A DNA stretch of 64,000 bases from Rhodospirillaceae bacterium (lineage in GTDB: Bacteria > Pseudomonadota > Alphaproteobacteria > Bin65). The notes below the pieces were generated by a model, which did no database searches, was not told the origin of the DNA, and saw nothing but the letters and a program-made list of their open reading frames with translations. The translations under genes were made by a program, and so were the position numbers. Location of the stretch: positions 24,492-88,491 of the forward strand of contig VXNK01000001.1 of the NCBI GenBank assembly GCA_009840595.1, in the 5' to 3' direction. Shown here in pieces: positions 59,297-64,000 of this stretch; positions within the stretch are counted from its first letter, which is position 1; every line of letters starts with the position of its first letter.

Positions 59297-62008
59297 ATGT
59301 TGGACAAGACCTACCGGCCCGAAACCGTGGAAGGCCGGCAATACGAACGCTGGGAAGCGGCGGGCGCGTTCCGGGCCGACCCGGAGGCCGGCGGCGAGCC
59401 CTACGCCATCATGATTCCGCCGCCCAACGTCACCGGCAGCCTGCATCTCGGCCACGCCTTCAACAATACGATCCAGGACATCCTGATCCGCTTCCACCGG
59501 ATGCAGGGGCGCAACGTGCTGTGGCAGCCGGGCACCGACCACGCCGGTATCGCGACCCAGATGGTCGTCGAGCGGATGCTGGCCGAGCAGGGCATCGCCC
59601 TCGACCGCGGCGTCCCGCCGAAGGACAGCAACACCGGGACGATCGGCCGCGACGCCTTCATCGAAAAGGTCTGGGCCTGGCGGGAAGAGTCCGGCGGCAC
59701 GATCCTCAAGCAACTGCGCCGGCTGGGCGCGACCTGCGACTGGGAACGCGAGCGCTTCACCATGGACGAGGGCCTGTCCCGGGCGGTGCTGCGCGTCTTC
59801 GTGCAGCTCTACAAGGAGGGGCTGATCTACCGCGACAAGCGGCTGGTCAACTGGGATCCGAAATTCCACACCGCGATCTCGGACCTGGAGGTCGAACAGC
59901 GCGAGGTCGACGGCCATCTCTGGCATCTGCGCTATCCGGTCGAGGGCGAAGAAGGCCGGTACATCGTCGTGGCGACGACCCGGCCCGAGACCATGCTGGG
60001 CGACACCGCCGTCGCGGTGCATCCGGAAGACGAGCGCTACCGCGACCTGGTCGGCAAGCACGCCGTTCTGCCGCTGGTCGGCCGGCGCCTGCCGATCGTC
60101 GCCGACGACTATGCCGATCCGGAGCAGGGCAGCGGCGCGGTCAAGATCACCCCGGCGCACGATTTCAACGATTTCGAGGTCGGCCAGCGCCACGGGCTGG
60201 ACATGGTCAACATCTTCGACGCCCACGCCCGGATCAACGATAGCGCGCCGGCCGATTATCGCGGCCTCGACCGGTTCGAGGCGCGCCGCCGGGTCGTGGC
60301 CGATCTCGAAGCCCAGGGCCTGATCGAGCGGATCGACGATCACCGGCACAGCGTGCCCCATGGCGACCGCTCCGGCGTCCCGCTGGAGCCCTATCTGACC
60401 GACCAGTGGTTCGCCGATGCGGCAACGCTCGCCGCGCCCTGCATCGAGGCGGTCGAGGACGGCCGGACGAAATTCGTCCCGGACCAGTTTTCCCGGGTCT
60501 ATTTCCAGTGGATGCGCAACATCCAGCCCTGGTGCATCTCGCGCCAGCTCTGGTGGGGCCACCAGGTGCCGGTCTGGTACGGCCCGGACGGCGAGATCTT
60601 CGTCGAGGAGACCGAGGCGGCGGCGCAGGTCGCTGCCGACGCCCATTACGGCGCGCCGACGGCGCTGACCCGGGACACCGACGTGCTCGACACTTGGTTC
60701 TCGTCCGCGCTGTGGCCCTTCTCCACCCTCGGCTGGCCGGACGAGACGCCGGAACTGGCGCGCTACTATCCCGGCAGCGTGCTGGTCACCGGCGAGGACA
60801 TCATCTTCTTCTGGGTCGCCCGGATGATGATGATGGGCATGCATTTCATGCGCGACGACGCCGGTAAGGGCCGGGTGCCCTTCGCCGACGTCTACATCCA
60901 CGGGCTGGTGCGCGACGGCAAGGGGCAGAAATACTCGAAATCCAAGGGCAACGTGGTCGACCCGGTCGACCTGATGGACAAATACGGCGCCGACGCCCTG
61001 CGCTTCACCCTGGCGTCGCTCGCGGTGCAGGGGCGGGACATCAAGCTCGCCGAGAGCCGGATCGCCGGCTACCGCAACTTCGCGACCAAGATCTGGAATG
61101 CCGCGCGCTTCTGCGAGATGAACGAGGCGGCCTGCGGTCCGGATTTCGACCCGGCGGCCAACGTCAGCCGGGTCAACCGCTGGATCGTCAGCCAGCTTGC
61201 GCAGCTCGAACCCCGGGTCAAGGCCGCCATCGAAGGCTACCGCTTCAACGAGGCGGCCCACGAGCTCTACCAGTTCGTCTGGCACAGCTATTGCGACTGG
61301 TATCTCGAATTCGCCAAGCCGCTCTTGCAGTCGGACGACCCGGCGGTGCTGGCCGAGACCCGCGCGACCGCCCTGTGGACGCTCCACAAGGCGCTGACCA
61401 TGCTGCATCCCTTCATGCCGTTCCTGACCGAGGAACTGTGGGAGCAAACGGGGCAGGGCAGTGGCCGGATGGACGGCAGCCTGCTGATCGCCGCCGACTG
61501 GCCGGCCATCGACGGCGCGCTGATCGACGATGCCGCCGACGGCGAACTCGGCTGGCTGGTCGAGCTTATCTCGCGCATCCGGGCGGTGCGCGGCGAGATG
61601 AACGTGCCGCCGGGCGCGAAAATTCCGCTGATCCTGAAAGGCGCCTCGGCCGGGACCCGGGACCGCGTCGCCACGCACCGCGCCCTGATCGACCGGCTGG
61701 CGCGCCTGTCGGACATCCGATTCGGCGACGCCGTGCCGCCCGGCTCGATCCAGGACGTCGTCGGCGAGGCGACCGTCGTCCTGCCGCTCGCCGACGTTAT
61801 CGATCTGGAGCAGGAAAAGGCGCGGCTGCGCAAGGAGATCGGCCAGGCCGACGGCGAAATCGCGAAGATCGACAAAAAGCTGTCGAACCGGGGCTTCCTC
61901 GCCAAGGCGCCGCCGGACGTGGTCGAGGAAAACCGCGAGCGCCGGGACGAGGCCGACCGGGCCCGGGCGAAGCTGTCCGAGGCGCTGAAACGCCTGGAAG
62001 CCGCCTGA
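59297..62008 (+). CDS. valS: Valyl-tRNA synthetase
   Basis: A 903-residue class I aminoacyl-tRNA synthetase. The HIGH motif is HLGH at residues 50-53 (PPNVTGSLHLGHAF), the editing domain holds TTRPETMLGDTAV near 228, the KMSKS motif reads KYSKSKGN near 544, and the C-terminal coiled-coil arm is typical of ValRS (IDLEQEKARLRKEIGQ to the end). It charges tRNA-Val. The gene is monocistronic or leads a short operon with the AlkD-like gene. Confidence 0.96.
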   Translation: MLDKTYRPETVEGRQYERWEAAGAFRADPEAGGEPYAIMIPPPNVTGSLHLGHAFNNTIQDILIRFHRMQGRNVLWQPGTDHAGIATQMVVERMLAEQGIALDRGVPPKDSNTGTIGRDAFIEKVWAWREESGGTILKQLRRLGATCDWERERFTMDEGLSRAVLRVFVQLYKEGLIYRDKRLVNWDPKFHTAISDLEVEQREVDGHLWHLRYPVEGEEGRYIVVATTRPETMLGDTAVAVHPEDERYRDLVGKHAVLPLVGRRLPIVADDYADPEQGSGAVKITPAHDFNDFEVGQRHGLDMVNIFDAHARINDSAPADYRGLDRFEARRRVVADLEAQGLIERIDDHRHSVPHGDRSGVPLEPYLTDQWFADAATLAAPCIEAVEDGRTKFVPDQFSRVYFQWMRNIQPWCISRQLWWGHQVPVWYGPDGEIFVEETEAAAQVAADAHYGAPTALTRDTDVLDTWFSSALWPFSTLGWPDETPELARYYPGSVLVTGEDIIFFWVARMMMMGMHFMRDDAGKGRVPFADVYIHGLVRDGKGQKYSKSKGNVVDPVDLMDKYGADALRFTLASLAVQGRDIKLAESRIAGYRNFATKIWNAARFCEMNEAACGPDFDPAANVSRVNRWIVSQLAQLEPRVKAAIEGYRFNEAAHELYQFVWHSYCDWYLEFAKPLLQSDDPAVLAETRATALWTLHKALTMLHPFMPFLTEELWEQTGQGSGRMDGSLLIAADWPAIDGALIDDAADGELGWLVELISRIRAVRGEMNVPPGAKIPLILKGASAGTRDRVATHRALIDRLARLSDIRFGDAVPPGSIQDVVGEATVVLPLADVIDLEQEKARLRKEIGQADGEIAKIDKKLSNRGFLAKAPPDVVEENRERRDEADRARAKLSEALKRLEAA

Positions 62009-62072
62009 GCGCCGGGCCGGCGGTTCCGGCAGCCCGCCAGTTCAGGGAATCGCTCAGGCGACCGGCCGTCCG

Positions 62073-62795
62073 ATGACCCTGCGAAAGTCCGTCATTGCCG
62101 CCCTGCGCGCCGCCGCCGACCCGGTGAGGGCGCCGCAGCAGCAGGCTTACATGAAATCCGACATGCCCTATTTCGGCGTCGGCGTGCCGCACTGCCGGCG
62201 TATCGCCGGCGCCGTGTTCAGGGCGCACCCGCTGCCCGACGCCGGCGCGTGGGAGGCGGCAATTCTCGACCTGTGGCGCCGGGCCGGCCACCGCGAGGAA
62301 CGCTACGCGGCGGTCGAGCTTTTGCTCTTCAAGCGCTATGCTGGCTGGCTGGAGCCGGCGCGGCTTGCCATGGTCGAGGAGCTGGTGGTTACCGGCGCCT
62401 GGTGGGACTATGTGGACGCGATCGCCGGCCGGGGCGTGGGGGCCATGCTCGCCGCCCATCCGCACCGAATGAAGGCCGTGCTGCGCGAATGGGCGAAGGA
62501 CGACGACATCTGGAAACGGCGGACCGCGATCCTCGCCCAGCTTCGGGCCAAGGACGAGACGGATACGGCACTGCTGGCCGACGCCATACGGCCGTCCATC
62601 GGCGATCCGGAGTTCTTCCTGCGCAAGGGCATCGGCTGGGCGCTGCGCGAGTATTCCAAGACCGACCCGGCCTGGGTCCTGGCGTTCGTCGAGGCCCATC
62701 CCGAACTCTCCGTTCTGAGCCGGCGCGAAGCGCTCAAACATCTCGAGCGCCGGAACCGGGCCTCTCGCCGGTCCGGCTCCGCCGCCCCGGCCTGA
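62073..62795 (+). CDS. AlkD-like DNA alkylation repair protein
   Basis: A 240-residue HEAT-repeat protein of the AlkC/AlkD glycosylase family: AYMKSDMPYFGVGVPHCRRI near 26-45, WWDYVDAIAGRGVG near 110-123, and a repeat of basic helices through the C-terminal half (WKRRTAIL and FLRKGIGWALREYSKTDP). Members remove alkylated purines from DNA. It lies 64 bases after valS. Confidence 0.87.
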   Translation: MTLRKSVIAALRAAADPVRAPQQQAYMKSDMPYFGVGVPHCRRIAGAVFRAHPLPDAGAWEAAILDLWRRAGHREERYAAVELLLFKRYAGWLEPARLAMVEELVVTGAWWDYVDAIAGRGVGAMLAAHPHRMKAVLREWAKDDDIWKRRTAILAQLRAKDETDTALLADAIRPSIGDPEFFLRKGIGWALREYSKTDPAWVLAFVEAHPELSVLSRREALKHLERRNRASRRSGSAAPA

Positions 62796-62847
62796 AACCG
62801 CGGCGGCACCCCCGATTTCTCCGGAACAGCGACGACCGGATGCCGAT

Positions 62848-63942
62848 ATGACTCCGACAATTCCTTCGCGCATGGCGGCGGTTCAACTCGTCGGCCATGG
62901 CGGCCTCGACAAGCTGCATTACCGCACCGACGTTCCCGTGCCGGCGCCGGGCCCCGGCGAGGTCCTGATCGAAGTCGCGGCCGCGGGCGTCAACAACACC
63001 GACATCAACACGCGCATAGGCTGGTACTCGAAATCGGTCGGCGACGCGACGGACGCGGGCGGCGCCGGCGGGTTCGACGCGGTCGATGCCGCAGACGCCG
63101 GCTGGTCGGGCGCCGCGCTGGAATTTCCCCGCATCCAGGGCGCCGACTGCTGCGGCCGGATCGTCGGCGCCGGCGAGGGCGTGGACCGGAACCGGATCGG
63201 CGAGCGCGTCATCGTTCGCAGCATGATGCGCAGCCCGGTCGGCCATCGCCCGTTCGAATGCCGGACCTTCGGCTCGGAGTGCGACGGCGCGTTCGCCCGG
63301 TACGCCGCCGCGCCGGCCGCCGAAGCCTACAGGGTCGACTGCGACTGGACCGACGCGGAACTGGCGTCGATCCCGTGCGCTTACTCGACGGCGGAAAACC
63401 TGCTGCACCGGGCCTCGGTCGGGGCCGAGCGCGTGCTTGTGACCGGCGCCTCGGGCGGCGTCGGCTCGGCGGCGGTTCAGCTCGCGAAACGGCGCGGCGC
63501 CCATGTCGTCGCCGTCGCAAGCGCGGGCAAGGCCGATACGCTGCGGACCATCGGCGCCGACGAGGTGGTGGACCGCCGGGCCGATCTCGCGACCGCGGTC
63601 GGGCGGGAGAGCGTCGACGCGGCGATCGACCTCGTCGCCGGGCCGTCCTGGCCGGGTCTGCTCGATATCCTGCGGCGCGGCGGGCGTTATGCGACGGCCG
63701 GCGCGATCACCGGGCCGCTGGTCGAACTCGACGTGCGGACGCTCTACCTCAAGGACCTGACCCTGCTCGGCTGCACCTTCCAGGAGGACGCGGTGTTCGA
63801 GAACCTGGTCGCCTACATCGAGCGCGGCGAAATCCGGCCGCTGGTCGCGAAGACCTTCCCGCTGCGCGACATCCGCCGGGCGCAGGAGGAATTCCTCGCC
63901 AAGACCTTCGTCGGCAAGCTCGTCCTGATTCCGCCGGGGTGA
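62848..63942 (+). CDS. Zinc-type alcohol dehydrogenase/quinone oxidoreductase-like protein
   Basis: A 364-residue MDR-family protein: N-terminal GroES-like fold with AAAGVNNTDINTRIGWYS near 48-65 and the cofactor domain VTGASGGVGSAAVQLAKRRG near 199-218. An extra Gly/Asp-rich segment (GDATDAGGAGGFDAVDAADA) near 69-88 lies between the two halves of the N-terminal domain. It probably reduces a quinone or enone with NADPH; the substrate is unknown. The ATG at 62848 is clear. Confidence 0.86.
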   Translation: MTPTIPSRMAAVQLVGHGGLDKLHYRTDVPVPAPGPGEVLIEVAAAGVNNTDINTRIGWYSKSVGDATDAGGAGGFDAVDAADAGWSGAALEFPRIQGADCCGRIVGAGEGVDRNRIGERVIVRSMMRSPVGHRPFECRTFGSECDGAFARYAAAPAAEAYRVDCDWTDAELASIPCAYSTAENLLHRASVGAERVLVTGASGGVGSAAVQLAKRRGAHVVAVASAGKADTLRTIGADEVVDRRADLATAVGRESVDAAIDLVAGPSWPGLLDILRRGGRYATAGAITGPLVELDVRTLYLKDLTLLGCTFQEDAVFENLVAYIERGEIRPLVAKTFPLRDIRRAQEEFLAKTFVGKLVLIPPG

Positions 63943-63972
63943 TTGCTCTGCCAGAGCGGCACTGACCGAATC

Positions 63973-63993
63973 CCCCTCCCCTTGGGGGAGGGG
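63973..63993. repeat. G/C palindrome at the window end
   Basis: CCCCTCCCC (63973-63981) and GGGGAGGGG (63985-63993) form a perfect hairpin with a 3-base loop. It follows the last gene and may act as a terminator-like structure or a common intergenic repeat. The remaining bases hold nothing recognisable. Confidence 0.5.
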
Positions 63994-64000
63994 CTAGGGG

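Noticed and set aside
59075..61678. Very long open frame (867 codons) on the minus strand opposite valS
   Set aside because: It is the antisense shadow of valS in GC-rich DNA; the plus-strand frame has every ValRS motif, and the reverse frame is Arg/Ala/Asp-rich without any known fold.

Overview
The window is GC-rich, gene-dense DNA with many ATGA/GTGA stop-start overlaps and frequent GTG/TTG starts. Gene content points to an alphaproteobacterium: an LbpA-type sulfur-oxidizing Hdr-like locus, a DddP-like protein, PntAB, CoxMSL-type molybdoenzymes and palindromic intergenic repeats. I infer this from family knowledge and cannot resolve the order. Two AT-rich patches (about 190-790 and 20360-21150) differ in base composition from the rest and look acquired.

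Region 1 (789-16235) is a nearly complete sulfur-oxidizing heterodisulfide reductase-like (sHdr) locus. tusA is divergent from a plus-strand series: HDAC-fold deacetylase, YeeE/YedE transporter, the lipoate-assembly genes lipS1-lipT-lipS2-slpl, and a class I amidotransferase-like protein lacking its catalytic Cys. After a 409-base gap come dsrE, shdrC1-B1-A, an unknown gene, shdrC2-B2, a second unknown gene and lbpA. In the known model, TusA and DsrE carry sulfane sulfur to the sHdr complex, which works with lipoylated LbpA; the lip and slpl genes make and attach that lipoate. A perfect ATTC-N8-GAAT palindrome lies between tusA and the operon head, matching the SqrR/BigR-type persulfide-sensing repressor site as I recall it.

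Region 2 (16245-30569) is mixed accessory and housekeeping DNA: a DUF4143 ATPase, a dimethylglycine/sarcosine dehydrogenase-like protein, an AT-rich nucleotidyltransferase-like gene, an LLM flavoprotein, a GltS-amidohydrolase-CobW operon divergent from a LysR regulator, tRNA-Lys(UUU), an acyl-CoA synthetase and a HigA-like antitoxin without toxin.

Region 3 (30570-44906) is a catabolic cluster headed by a MarR regulator: CoxM, a fused CoxS-CoxL hydroxylase, a 6-hydroxynicotinate-reductase-like protein, a UPF0280 (ApbE-fold) protein, a Rieske oxygenase, a branched-chain-type ABC importer with fused permeases, a DUF1185 protein and an enamidase-like amidohydrolase. Together these suggest import, hydroxylation, ring reduction and ring opening of a nicotinate-like N-heterocycle. 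This is the best candidate for an under-described pathway. A 1.3 kb non-coding region follows, with two matching three-unit 10-bp iteron arrays flanking a palindromic repeat, and then a solitary CoxL-type gene.

Region 4 (48729-63942) holds a lone receiver protein, a DddP-like M24 protein with all recalled DddP active-site residues at a constant offset, two hotdog hydratases, a ferritin-like diiron protein with its reductase, pntAB, a PhnD-like protein, a fatty acid desaturase, an XRE regulator, valS, an AlkD-like protein and a quinone-oxidoreductase-like dehydrogenase.
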